DNA of 53,684 nt. It comes from Methanobacteriota archaeon. GTDB lineage: Archaea > Thermoplasmatota > Poseidoniia > Poseidoniales > Poseidoniaceae. The notes under the pieces were generated by a model. That model had not been told where the DNA came from. It was given only the letters and a program-made list of their open reading frames with translations, and made no database searches. Made by a program: the position numbers and the translations under genes. Numbering within the stretch: position 1 is the stretch's first letter; every line of letters begins with the position of its first letter. Of this stretch, positions 8,339 through 16,697 are shown in pieces. The DNA is taken from positions 1 to 53,684 of the forward strand of contig PSPT01000009.1 of assembly GCA_004195635.1 (NCBI GenBank). The letters are read 5' to 3'.

Positions 8339-9577
8339 TTAGGATACGACACCGTATCCGATTAAGCGCCAGCGTGTGCCGACGCGACGAGATAGACTAA
8401 CTCTTGCCCCATCTTCGGTTACGACAGGTAAGCGAAGGGACAGAGTTGCTTCGCCCTTTCCTACATTTGAAACTATTCCGACCGAAGTCGCAGTGGATAC
8501 GTTAACCATCAACATTTCTCCACCTTGCAATGGTGCTACCCTTTCTGGAGTATCGCTATCTCCGCCAACCATTTCTTTCATCAAATTTATTTTTATTTTC
8601 ATTGATTCCCGAACAGGAGGAAGTTGGCCTCGCTTAGCCACGACTTGTCCAGAGAGATTATCTGCAGTAGTAAATGCTGGATCAAGAGGAGTTGCCATGC
8701 CGCACAATCCGCCTGCTTGCATTGAATTCAACTCTTTACCCCCGCCTTTCATGGTGATGACTTTAGTAAGAATTGGTTTGTAATGAGATTTATTTCCCTT
8801 CTCAATTTTTCGCCCTGGCCCAATTTCAATTTCATCGCCAATTTCAAAAGTTCCAGATACAATACTTCCTCCGATTACTCCTCCCTTGATTTTGGCGGGG
8901 CGAGTTCCGGGACGATTTATGTCAAATGAACGAGCTATATGCATAACTGATTTTTCTTCCTTTTCACGATTTGGTGTTGGGATGAAATGCTCGATTGCCC
9001 CAATTAGAATATCTAAATTCACATCATGGTGAGCAGATACTGGGATAATGGGTGCACTTTCGGCAATTGTGCCTTTGAGAAAGGTCTTTATTTCTTCGTG
9101 TGATTCAATAGCACGTTCTCGATTAACTAAGTCAATCTTATTTTGAACAATGACAATGTTCTCAATACCGGCGATTTCCAAAGCCATTAGATGCTCTCGA
9201 GTCTGTGGTTGCGGGCACGTTTCGTTTGCAGCAACCATTAACATTGCTCCATCCATTATTGAGGCACCAGTAATCATTATTGCCATTAGGGTCTCGTGCC
9301 CTGGTGCGTCAATGAAAGAAACAACTCGTTGCAATTCCTTGTCAACATCTTTGCCACCATCTGGGCGGCGTCCAGTAGGGTAGAAAATACCGGCATCGGT
9401 TTTGTAGAATGCGGTATCTGCATATCCTAATTTGATGCTGATACCACGCTTGCGTTCTTCTGAATGTGTATCGGTCCAAATGCCAGATAATGCTTGAGTA
9501 AGTGTAGTTTTGCCGTGGTCAACGTGGCCGACTAAGCCAATGTTAACGGATGGCTGATTTGGTAATACTCTTGCCAT
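8339..9577 (-). CDS. Translation initiation factor aIF2 gamma subunit
   Basis: This is the GTPase core of aIF2, which delivers initiator Met-tRNA to the small ribosomal subunit. G-motifs are intact: GHVDHGKTT (G1), FIDAPGHE (G3) and QNKIDLV (G4), followed by domain II (GGVIGGSIVSGTFEIGDEIE) and domain III. The 412-aa length is normal. The region between switch I and G3, which often holds a four-cysteine zinc knuckle in this family, has no cysteine at all here. ATG 9577 is preceded by GAGGCG with 7 nt spacing; the in-frame TTG at 9592 overlaps that site and is rejected. The eS6 gene lies directly upstream. Confidence 0.95.
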   Translation of the reverse strand: MARVLPNQPSVNIGLVGHVDHGKTTLTQALSGIWTDTHSEERKRGISIKLGYADTAFYKTDAGIFYPTGRRPDGGKDVDKELQRVVSFIDAPGHETLMAIMITGASIMDGAMLMVAANETCPQPQTREHLMALEIAGIENIVIVQNKIDLVNRERAIESHEEIKTFLKGTIAESAPIIPVSAHHDVNLDILIGAIEHFIPTPNREKEEKSVMHIARSFDINRPGTRPAKIKGGVIGGSIVSGTFEIGDEIEIGPGRKIEKGNKSHYKPILTKVITMKGGGKELNSMQAGGLCGMATPLDPAFTTADNLSGQVVAKRGQLPPVRESMKIKINLMKEMVGGDSDTPERVAPLQGGEMLMVNVSTATSVGIVSNVGKGEATLSLRLPVVTEDGARVSLSRRVGTRWRLIGYGVVS

Positions 9578-9619
9578 CTTATTTCGCCTCAATACTTAGT
9601 GTTCTTCTCGGAGAGGGAC

Positions 9620-10102
9620 TCAATCCTCGCTTGCCGAGTCACCAGTACTGGAGGGGAAGATTTCTGCGAGAGACTTGTTGCCGTGTTTTACAACCTTTAG
9701 GTTGATTTGACGAGTATCTTGAGTAATAGTTGCTCCGCGGAAAGTTCGGCGTTTTCGTAGCCCATCGGGCTTGTAGCGGTAACGCTTACTCTTTTTGTTG
9801 ACTATTTTGTGCCCTTTGTAGCCTTGGCTTGCGGTAACTAGAATTTCCTTTAGAGCACCGCCTAAAAGTTCGTTCCGCATTGGAGTTCCTGTTTTATCAG
9901 AACCACCTGAAATTTCAAGAGTATAGCCAGCTAAAGTGATTTCTCCTTCACCGATAAAAATACCGTCAATGGCATCTCCGATGGTCTTTCCAAGTAATTG
10001 ATTATAATTTGTACCACTTATTGTACACTTGTAAGACTTACCATTGTTGGATGGGTCTGTGTCGTTAATCGTGGTGACGAATGAGCTCTTTTCTCCAGCC
10101 AT
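9620..10102 (-). CDS. Small-subunit ribosomal protein eS6
   Basis: The protein has the eS6 signatures GGSDKTGTPMRNELLGGALK and RKRRTFRGATITQDTRQINL, and a basic middle suited to rRNA contact. Length (160 aa) is slightly longer than many archaeal eS6 proteins because of a short acidic Ser/Asp/Glu tail. ATG 10102 has GAGGT upstream. It is the first gene of the eS6-aIF2gamma-PIN translation cluster, an arrangement seen in other archaea. Confidence 0.95.
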   Translation of the reverse strand: MAGEKSSFVTTINDTDPSNNGKSYKCTISGTNYNQLLGKTIGDAIDGIFIGEGEITLAGYTLEISGGSDKTGTPMRNELLGGALKEILVTASQGYKGHKIVNKKSKRYRYKPDGLRKRRTFRGATITQDTRQINLKVVKHGNKSLAEIFPSSTGDSASED

Positions 10103-10167
10103 GTGATTACCTCAGTAATGCGGCGACCGCCGGCCCCTATTTAGCCTCACCGCCACAGAAACAGTTG

Positions 10168-11373
10168 TTATTTCTTTGAATTATTGCGAATAATTGCTGG
10201 AATAAGTAATTCCAAACGCTTGGCAACATCGCTAGGCAAGGCATGTGGCATTGAGAAATATTGGGTTCGACCACGCCCTCCCTCGAGCGCAGTATAACGG
10301 GACATAACGAAATTGCACTTGACCATCATTTTGAGATATTTCCACAATGTAGTGTGGCCACGAGGTTTGACTTCATATTCTTCACAAACAACGCGGTATA
10401 GTTTCTCAACATCACCGGTTACAATTTGGCTTGCCTTGTTAAGGCGACGACATATCGCTAAAAAGGCAATCATGGAATGTAGTGGAAGAGTTTCTATTGC
10501 TGCTCCATCAACCATCACTTGAGGCTGAGTGCTCGATACAGCGTTAACATCTTTAATGGTAATTTCTTTACGACCAGCATTTTCACAACGTTTAGCCGAG
10601 GCTTCGAGAAGTTCAATGGCTAAGCGAGCATCACCATTAGAAGAACTTGATTCAGCGATAAGTTGCAATATTTCATCGCTATACGATCCAGGGACTAATG
10701 CTAACTCTGCGCGTTGTTTTGCAATATTGTATAACCCCTCTTCATTATACGGGGCAAGGCGCAGGTGGTTTGAGCGACCAAAGCGTGAAATTACTGCACT
10801 TTCGAGGACGTTAAGCACATTCTCTTGGCTGATTAAAATAAGGGAAAGGGTTCCTTGGGTTTTTTCCCCTTCGTCAATTCGTAAAAGTTGGTATAAGACA
10901 TCATCACCAGATCTGCGTAAAAGATGGTCAACCTCATCCAAAACGACAATAAAATGAGTGTTCTCATTTCTCATGAGTCGCCTAATGCTACGCAATAACT
11001 CTCCACTTCCCAAGCCTCTTTCGGGGTGCCGTTCGTCAAATGTTTTGATTAAATGCTGAAAAACTTGTGGTTTTGTGGTGACATTTCGGCAATTGATATG
11101 AATGGCCTTTATTGATTTTTTTTCAGCAAACTTTTTCTCAACGTCTGTGCAAAACCGCCTTGTCATTGCGGTTTTGCCCGAGCCAACACGTCCAGTAATT
11201 ATTGCTCGCCCACTACTATTATTTTCGAAAACCCCTCTCATCATTGAAGCCAAATTGGTAATTTCTTTATCCCTGCCAACTAATTCTGATGGGATGTAGT
11301 CAAAACTAAAGTACTCAGTATGTTCAATAACGAGGCCAGCCCCGATTCGGTCAAGATAGTCGCTCATAGACAT
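10168..11373 (-). CDS. Orc1/Cdc6 replication initiator
   Basis: This AAA+ initiator binds replication origins and loads the MCM helicase. The 401-aa protein has Walker A GRVGSGKTAMTRRF, Walker B FIVVLDEVDHLL, a sensor-1 strand LILISQ, the arginine-finger stretch SRFGRS and sensor 2 (NGDARLAIELL), then a C-terminal winged helix (about 310-395, with KPRGHTTLWKYLKMM). All ATPase residues are conserved, unlike the second Cdc6-like gene at 3935. ATG 11373 lacks a strong ribosome binding site. Archaeal orc1/cdc6 genes often lie near an origin; the short upstream gap holds inverted repeats but no recognised origin recognition box. Confidence 0.92.
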   Translation of the reverse strand: MSMSDYLDRIGAGLVIEHTEYFSFDYIPSELVGRDKEITNLASMMRGVFENNSSGRAIITGRVGSGKTAMTRRFCTDVEKKFAEKKSIKAIHINCRNVTTKPQVFQHLIKTFDERHPERGLGSGELLRSIRRLMRNENTHFIVVLDEVDHLLRRSGDDVLYQLLRIDEGEKTQGTLSLILISQENVLNVLESAVISRFGRSNHLRLAPYNEEGLYNIAKQRAELALVPGSYSDEILQLIAESSSSNGDARLAIELLEASAKRCENAGRKEITIKDVNAVSSTQPQVMVDGAAIETLPLHSMIAFLAICRRLNKASQIVTGDVEKLYRVVCEEYEVKPRGHTTLWKYLKMMVKCNFVMSRYTALEGGRGRTQYFSMPHALPSDVAKRLELLIPAIIRNNSKK

Positions 11374-11412
11374 TCAAGGTAAACGCCAACCGTTATTGAA
11401 CCTGCGCTTCAA

Positions 11413-11467
11413 AATCAACTCTGTTATAGCGAATAAAGATGATTCTGGCGAAGCGTTCGCGTTGATT
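11413..11467. repeat. Nested inverted repeats upstream of orc1/cdc6
   Basis: AATCAAC (11413-11419) pairs with GTTGATT (11461-11467). Just inside the right arm is a hairpin GCGAA-GCG-TTCGC (11448-11460). It lies in the 102-nt gap between the acyl-CoA dehydrogenase stop and the orc1/cdc6 start, so it may be a 3' end signal of the former or a binding site for the initiator. Confidence 0.4.
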
Positions 11468-11475
11468 GTACTTGC

Positions 11476-12645
11476 TCATACAAGGTTTCTTGCAATAACT
11501 AACTTTTGAACTTCTTGAGTACCTTCGTAAATCTGGGTAATCTTTGCATCTCTGAAGAATCTCTCAACTGGGAATTCCTTTACATATCCATAACCGCCGT
11601 GGATTTGAACCGCTCGTTCTGCAACCCACATAGCAGTGTCACCAGCCTTCAATTTGGCCATGCTTGCTTCTAAACTATGCCTTGGTGCACCATTTTTATA
11701 ATGTTGTTCTTTTGCCCAAGCCGCCTTGTAAACCATCATTCGACTACATTCAATTTCAGTAGCCATATCTGCCAAATAGGAAGTAATCATTTGATGTCGG
11801 CCGATTGGAGTGCCGAAGGTTTCTCGCTCACGCGAGAACTTGAGAGCCGCTTCAAAAGCCCCTTGGGCAATTCCAAGCGCTTGAGCCGCAATACCAATTC
11901 TGCTATTATCAAGAGCATTCATGGCGATGCTGAATCCCTTGCCAACTTTCCCAAGAACATTTTCCACAGGAACAATACAGTCATTCAACTCGAGAGAACA
12001 AGTATCCGAAGAACGAATCCCCAACTTATCTTCCTTTTTGCCTACAGTAAAACCCTCAAATGTTTTCTCCACAATAAATGCGGTTACTCCGCCATGCTTT
12101 TTGACTCCATAATCAGGGTGTCCTGTGACCTTTGCAAATAAAACGTAAATATCAGCGCTCTCTCCATTTGTGACCCACATTTTTAGTCCGTTTAATTTGT
12201 AGTGGGTTCCGTCTTCTGAAAGTGTAGCCTTGCATGAAAGTGCTGCTGCATCTGTCCCAGCTCCTGCCTCTGAAAGTGAGTATGCACCTACTTTGTCAGC
12301 ACCAAGTTGAGTGAGATATTTTTGCTTCTGCTCTTCAGTACCGTGTAATGATATTGTTTTGCAGCAAAGACCTACGTGCACACAGTAAAATACAGCAAAT
12401 GAAGCATCAACTCTTGCTAATTCCTCGATGATAATCGCTTCACTAATATCATCAACAGGCATTCCGCCGTATTCCTCGGCGATGGTAATTCCTTGGAGTC
12501 CTAACTCGGCAAATGCAACCCATTCTTCAAGAGGTGCTATTTGGTTTGCGTCTCGATGCCCTATGGTTGGTGTAAGTTCGGCCTCTGCCCAATCTCTTAC
12601 CATCTCGCGAATCATGCTCTGTTCGTCGGTTTCTGCGAAATTCAT
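11476..12645 (-). CDS. Acyl-CoA dehydrogenase
   Basis: This flavoenzyme oxidises acyl-CoA to trans-2-enoyl-CoA and passes electrons to ETF. The 389-aa protein has the full family fold: LSEAGAGTDAA (FAD/substrate loop), LNGLKMWVTNG, RETFGTPIGRHQ, QIHGGYGYVKEFPVERFFRD and IYEGTQEVQKLVIAR. The last places the catalytic base Glu at residue 374, as in short/medium-chain enzymes. Length is standard. ATG 12645 has GTGAGG immediately upstream. It is transcribed divergently from the GcvH-like gene. Chain-length specificity cannot be told from sequence; no other beta-oxidation gene is adjacent. Confidence 0.92.
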   Translation of the reverse strand: MNFAETDEQSMIREMVRDWAEAELTPTIGHRDANQIAPLEEWVAFAELGLQGITIAEEYGGMPVDDISEAIIIEELARVDASFAVFYCVHVGLCCKTISLHGTEEQKQKYLTQLGADKVGAYSLSEAGAGTDAAALSCKATLSEDGTHYKLNGLKMWVTNGESADIYVLFAKVTGHPDYGVKKHGGVTAFIVEKTFEGFTVGKKEDKLGIRSSDTCSLELNDCIVPVENVLGKVGKGFSIAMNALDNSRIGIAAQALGIAQGAFEAALKFSRERETFGTPIGRHQMITSYLADMATEIECSRMMVYKAAWAKEQHYKNGAPRHSLEASMAKLKAGDTAMWVAERAVQIHGGYGYVKEFPVERFFRDAKITQIYEGTQEVQKLVIARNLV

Positions 12646-12712
12646 TTCCTCACCAACTACTGCGAAGGGTGCTTCAATGATAATTCCTCGCTTGTTACAT
12701 TTGTCACTTTTA

Positions 12713-12718
12713 TTTAAA
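12713..12718. promoter_or_regulatory. TATA-like element in divergent promoter
   Basis: TTTAAA sits inside TATTTAAAT in the 134-nt gap between the divergent acyl-CoA dehydrogenase and GcvH-like genes. It is near-palindromic and could serve either direction; it is about 60-70 nt from either start. Confidence 0.4.
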
Positions 12719-12779
12719 TGCCCGATAGTATAAGCAATAAAGGAGATACCTTTCGCCGAGAATTGTCGGAGGCATGAAC

Positions 12780-13184
12780 ATGGAAGAAGAAGAATTGATG
12801 GAATTCACCGTAGCACACCGTAGGAAATATAATATTGAACATATTTGGTTTCAAGAAAAAGAGGAAGTCTTGACTGTAGGAATTTCTGATTTCCTAGCCC
12901 AAGATATCGGCGATGTATTGCGAGTCATTTTACCGCAAGCAGAAGATGAATTGGATAAGGGAGATGAAATGTTTTCCCTTTGGACTGCCGAAGGAAAACA
13001 AACCTTCCGTTCCCCTTTTGCTGGAACAATTACCGAAGTAAATGGTGAAGTAGAAATAAACCCTGATTTGGTAAACGAATCTCCTTATGATCTCGGTTGG
13101 ATGATTATTGTCCAGCCACATGAATTTGATGTTGAAGACTTGCTTGACCCAGACGAGTATGTCGAAACCCTTGCTGAAGCCTGA
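12780..13184 (+). CDS. GcvH-like lipoyl-domain protein lacking the standard lipoyl lysine
   Basis: The fold matches the glycine cleavage H protein: an N-terminal strand region, EVLTVGISDFLAQDIGDVLRV (GcvH: xxxGITdyAqxxLGdixxV), then a lipoyl hairpin ending in SPFAGTITEVNGEV and NPDLVNESPYDLGWMIIVQP. In GcvH the lipoylated Lys sits 8 residues before the hairpin Pro (ESVKAxSDLYSP). Here that position is Glu71 and the nearest lysine is Lys73. It may therefore be unlipoylated, or modified on a shifted lysine. ATG 12780 is preferred (134 aa) because GGAGG (12768-12772) is 7 nt upstream; ATG 12774 is too close. No gcvP or gcvT genes are near. Confidence 0.75.
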   Translation: MEEEELMEFTVAHRRKYNIEHIWFQEKEEVLTVGISDFLAQDIGDVLRVILPQAEDELDKGDEMFSLWTAEGKQTFRSPFAGTITEVNGEVEINPDLVNESPYDLGWMIIVQPHEFDVEDLLDPDEYVETLAEA

Positions 13185-13290
13185 GCACAGAGAATTTCTC
13201 AGTCAATACATTTGTGGTTTGAGTGCTTTGTTGTTATTTACTTGCTATTCGTTGTTGCACTTGAGGTTTGTTTAAGTGGGTTGCGAATAC

Positions 13291-15150
13291 CTAGTTGCTG
13301 ATTAAAGTGAATATTTCTGCATCAAATCCAATTAATTTCGTTGCACTAGAATATGCGTTGGGCACTCCGCTGGCAGAAACTTTAGCTCCGATACGAATTT
13401 CCCCAACCTCGTCATTATGGCTGGGTGGTAAGCGAATAGAAATGTGATGTCCTGCATCATTCCTTCCAATAATGCCCATTCCTCCTTTGAGTTCAGCCTT
13501 TATGTCAAATCCAATATTTCGCTCAACCTTTTCAACTCTAATTTCTACTGGCATCGGTTGATTCCAAGTCGTTAATATTTCTTGCCGTAGTGACATGAAT
13601 TTAGCCGCTTCAACTTCTGCAAATAAATCATCTATTGATGGACCCGAATGTGTTTCATCTTCCGAACTACTATCCAAGGCTATGGCTTCACTGTCGTCAT
13701 CTTCAAGCAAGCCACTTGTGCTATCATTTTCATCTGGAACTTCACTTTCATCTGGAACTGCCGAGAGTATTTCTGCAATCTCGTCCGGGACTTCACTTTC
13801 ACCATCTTCAAGCAATCCACTTGTGCCGTCATTTTCATTTTCATCAGGAACTGCCGAGAGTATTTCTGCTACCTCATCCGGGACTTCATTTTCATCCACT
13901 ATATTAGCCATTGAGTCGTCATTTTTCTTTGCTGCAATAACTATCCCTGCTCCAACGGCTGCTGCCGAACCAGCTGCAATAGCGGTCCAAGATTCTGGAG
14001 GTAGTTGATGAGCAAAATCATCAATTAACCCAATCAACATACCCTGCAATTCTGCTTTTTCTTCTGCATTAGTAGAATTAGAAATCTGTGTCTGTAAATT
14101 ATCAACCGTTTGTTGAGCAATTTGCTGATGCTCTTGTGGGATCAGTGAGATTAGCACATCTAATGGATCTTTTTCCTCTTGAATTTCAACGTCATTTTCA
14201 CTCATGTGGGTTGTTTCTGAATTCTCAACTTGCGCAAGAATGTCGGATTGGCTCGAAGAATGTGTCGATACCATGGCGACCTCCATTGAATTACTCTCTG
14301 AAGAATCATACATCCTAACTTTCCATTCACCCTCATCGTAAATCTTAAACTCAACTGTGCCTGAAGTTTGACCATTGACGGGATGAACTTCATATGGGTC
14401 ATTATCCGAATAATTCCTTTCAAGTGGGCCATAAAGCCCAATCCAAGAGCCACGTGTTGCAGGCCAAGGTGGTGCGGTGAAAGAAATAGTAATCAAATCC
14501 GAAGAAATGGAAAGAATTGTAAGAGTGGGCTCAGGTGCATCCCAGCCCATTTTTTCAAACAAGGCCATCCATTCTCGTCGGTCTATTTTTTCATTGCCAT
14601 TTTCATCAATAACTTTGATTAATGAACCCATTAGCCATGGAGGAATGTCGGCAACGCCTAGATTAGAGATGCCTTCGCGTAGTTCAAATGGATCTAAAAC
14701 GTCATTTCCATCTAGGTCCATCTTTGTAAACATCATTCCAGGGGTGAATCCCTGTTCAGCCATGAATCCTGCCAACTTATTGAATAGTGCGTTTGAATCA
14801 ACTTCGGTCATGTCATTTGCATTTGAGCGATTTTGCCAAGCCTCGGTTGCATTTGCTGAAAAATCATTCATCCGCTGCTCTGCAACGACGGCCATTTGTT
14901 GTCCTTTCTCGGTCTGAGCCATGGCAGCGCCGCTTGCTCCAGCAACACCACTCAATGCCACAGTAGCAGCCTGAGAGGCAACACTTGAGTGAATAATTCC
15001 TCCTACTATAAAGGAGAATATTGAGAAGCAACAGGCGATTCCCGAAATTATTTCACTACCTTCTTCCCCTAATAGAATAGAAAGGCCAATCGTGGCGGCA
15101 ATTCCGTACCCACCCATCTTGTACCATTGGGCATATGGGGTGGCTGACAT
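13291..15150 (-). CDS. Membrane protein with EF-hand pair and acidic tandem repeats
   Basis: The 619-aa protein begins with two hydrophobic segments (about 10-35 and 38-60). Residues about 125-195 contain two EF-hand loops, with 12-residue cores DLDGNDVLDPFE and DENGNEKIDRRE, both with the expected Asp/Asn ligands and the closing Glu. Next comes a beta-sandwich-like region (GSWIGLYGP, GEWKVRMYDSS), a short hydrophobic Ala/Gly-rich helix near residue 400, two acidic tandem repeats, and a C-terminal beta-rich domain with IIGRNDAGHHISIRLPP. A calcium-responsive envelope role is inferred; the family as a whole is not recognised. Confidence 0.6.
   Translation of the reverse strand: MSATPYAQWYKMGGYGIAATIGLSILLGEEGSEIISGIACCFSIFSFIVGGIIHSSVASQAATVALSGVAGASGAAMAQTEKGQQMAVVAEQRMNDFSANATEAWQNRSNANDMTEVDSNALFNKLAGFMAEQGFTPGMMFTKMDLDGNDVLDPFELREGISNLGVADIPPWLMGSLIKVIDENGNEKIDRREWMALFEKMGWDAPEPTLTILSISSDLITISFTAPPWPATRGSWIGLYGPLERNYSDNDPYEVHPVNGQTSGTVEFKIYDEGEWKVRMYDSSESNSMEVAMVSTHSSSQSDILAQVENSETTHMSENDVEIQEEKDPLDVLISLIPQEHQQIAQQTVDNLQTQISNSTNAEEKAELQGMLIGLIDDFAHQLPPESWTAIAAGSAAAVGAGIVIAAKKNDDSMANIVDENEVPDEVAEILSAVPDENENDGTSGLLEDGESEVPDEIAEILSAVPDESEVPDENDSTSGLLEDDDSEAIALDSSSEDETHSGPSIDDLFAEVEAAKFMSLRQEILTTWNQPMPVEIRVEKVERNIGFDIKAELKGGMGIIGRNDAGHHISIRLPPSHNDEVGEIRIGAKVSASGVPNAYSSATKLIGFDAEIFTLISN
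13690..13887 (-). repeat. Two in-frame tandem repeats (about 93-nt period)
   Basis: Within the EF-hand protein gene, two units start at 13887 and 13794 (reading leftward). Each encodes EVPDE(V/I)AEILSAVPDE followed by an acidic stretch and TSGLLED. The second unit carries a small duplication (SEVPDEN). The repeat is visible at DNA level, which suggests recent unequal duplication. Confidence 0.7.
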
Positions 15151-15182
15151 GAACTGCCCACTACCTTATGACTTGAAGCAGT

Positions 15183-15204
15183 TTCGCTTTACTTTCTAAG
15201 CGAA
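15183..15204. repeat. Hairpin between CCA enzyme and EF-hand genes
   Basis: TTCGCTT (15183-15189) and AAGCGAA (15198-15204) form a perfect 7-bp stem with an 8-nt loop. It lies upstream of the EF-hand gene start and downstream of it on the same strand is the CCA enzyme gene's far end; role unclear (leader structure or regulator site). Confidence 0.3.
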
Positions 15205-15252
15205 CTATTGCAAAGGATACAAGATATTGAACTCACATTATTGCCGACTGCA

Positions 15253-16584
15253 TTAGAAATATTGGTTGAGATTGGGCCATTGTTTCCAATCTCCATGCTG
15301 CCACGGAAGGCTGCAAAGAACTTCCTCAACTTCATCTAATAATCCGAGGTTGCGCTCAATCTGAATTAGGTGAAGCCAATTTTTTAGAGCACCTAACTGA
15401 GGTCCAGGTGAGAGTTTCGTGTGCCGCATAATCCACTCACCGGTGGCTAGAGAATCGCCATTTGTTCGAGATACACTGAGTTCAGACAGGCGCTTGTGAA
15501 ATGCGATACATTCTGCTAACGATGGACCTTCACCGCCAGCATCCGCCCATGCCAAATCCATACGCTTTACTTCATTTAAATCAGACGCCAATAAATGTGA
15601 ATAAACTCGTAACTTCCCCTCTGGCTTCCCAATTGGGAGGTTTTTTACCCACCTCCTTAGGTTTAATACACGGCGTATTTGCGATGTAGAAAGTTTGCAT
15701 TTTTTCAATTCTTTTTCAAGCCCACTAGTTGCAGCATTTGTGAGTACAAGTGCAAGGCGCGCCTCTATTGAAATGCCCTGCAGATGTGAACTCATTTGTG
15801 CAATTATCGCAGTATCATTTTCATCCCATTCACTCGGCAATATGCGATTTAATAGCCCATCAACCGCCATGCGATGTAAGATTACTCCTGCATTATATCC
15901 CGCTAGTATTTTGCTCAATTCGATCCAGATTCTCTCCGGTGCAACCATTCTCAACATATGTTGTTGGTCTAGTAAGGATTTTCCCAATTGTAAATCAGCT
16001 GAACATAAATTGCCTTTGCCGAGATCCATAAAACGGTAGGCCCGAATTACTCGCAAACCGTCTTCACCTAAGCGTAATCGGGCATCGCCAACTGCGCGTA
16101 GACATCGGTTTTGCAAGTCAATTCCCCCTCCAAATGGGTCATGCAATAATCCTCTTGCAACATCGACAGCCATCGCATTGAAGGTAAAATCACGCCGCGA
16201 TAAGTCAAGAACAAGCGATTTACTATACTCAACTGAATCAGGTCGTCGGCCATCACCATAAGTTCCTTCTCCACGTAAAGTAGTAGTCTCAATCAAATCA
16301 TCACCTGCTCGCAGAGTAACAGTCCCAAATGCAACTCCCGTGGGTATCGCATCGGGAAATAATTCAATCATCTCATCAGGAGAAAGGTCAACGGCAAAAT
16401 CCCAGTCTATTGGGCGTCGGCCAAGCAATACTTCACGCACAGCGCCACCGACTAACCACATCCCTCCCTTTGAATTAACCTTGGAGATACAATTCAAAAT
16501 AGCATCTGGTATGGAAGAAATCATCTCCTCCAACTCAGCATTAAGAGGAACTCCAACTACATCTGCCAAACTCCCCTCCTGCAT
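15253..16584 (-). CDS. cca: CCA tRNA nucleotidyltransferase, bacterial (class II) type
   Basis: The enzyme builds or repairs the 3' CCA of tRNA. The 443-aa protein has the class II nucleotidyltransferase head: VGGAVREVLLGRRPIDWDFA (about 45-64), with the metal-binding Asp60 and Asp62. It also has SRRDFTFNAMAVD, LHDPFGGGIDLQ and RLGEDGLRVIRAYRFM, as in bacterial CCA enzymes and poly(A) polymerases. Archaea usually carry the unrelated class I enzyme, so this suggests acquisition from bacteria. ATG 16584 follows GGAGGGGAG; the open frame extends 111 codons further upstream but would overlap the divergent gene and has no motif there. Confidence 0.88.
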   Translation of the reverse strand: MQEGSLADVVGVPLNAELEEMISSIPDAILNCISKVNSKGGMWLVGGAVREVLLGRRPIDWDFAVDLSPDEMIELFPDAIPTGVAFGTVTLRAGDDLIETTTLRGEGTYGDGRRPDSVEYSKSLVLDLSRRDFTFNAMAVDVARGLLHDPFGGGIDLQNRCLRAVGDARLRLGEDGLRVIRAYRFMDLGKGNLCSADLQLGKSLLDQQHMLRMVAPERIWIELSKILAGYNAGVILHRMAVDGLLNRILPSEWDENDTAIIAQMSSHLQGISIEARLALVLTNAATSGLEKELKKCKLSTSQIRRVLNLRRWVKNLPIGKPEGKLRVYSHLLASDLNEVKRMDLAWADAGGEGPSLAECIAFHKRLSELSVSRTNGDSLATGEWIMRHTKLSPGPQLGALKNWLHLIQIERNLGLLDEVEEVLCSLPWQHGDWKQWPNLNQYF

Positions 16585-16697
16585 TTGCTCCCCTCCAATT
16601 ATGCTGACGAGATAGCCACCCTTTCTCAATGTTAAGGAAGAAAACCTCGCATGCGAATGGTTATTGACACCTTCTATGACCAACGGATGGTGCGAGC

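Noticed and set aside
13595-14008. Overlapping plus-strand reading frames opposite the acidic repeats
   Set aside because: They mirror the repeat region of the EF-hand gene, show no ribosome binding sites and have Ser-rich antisense composition.
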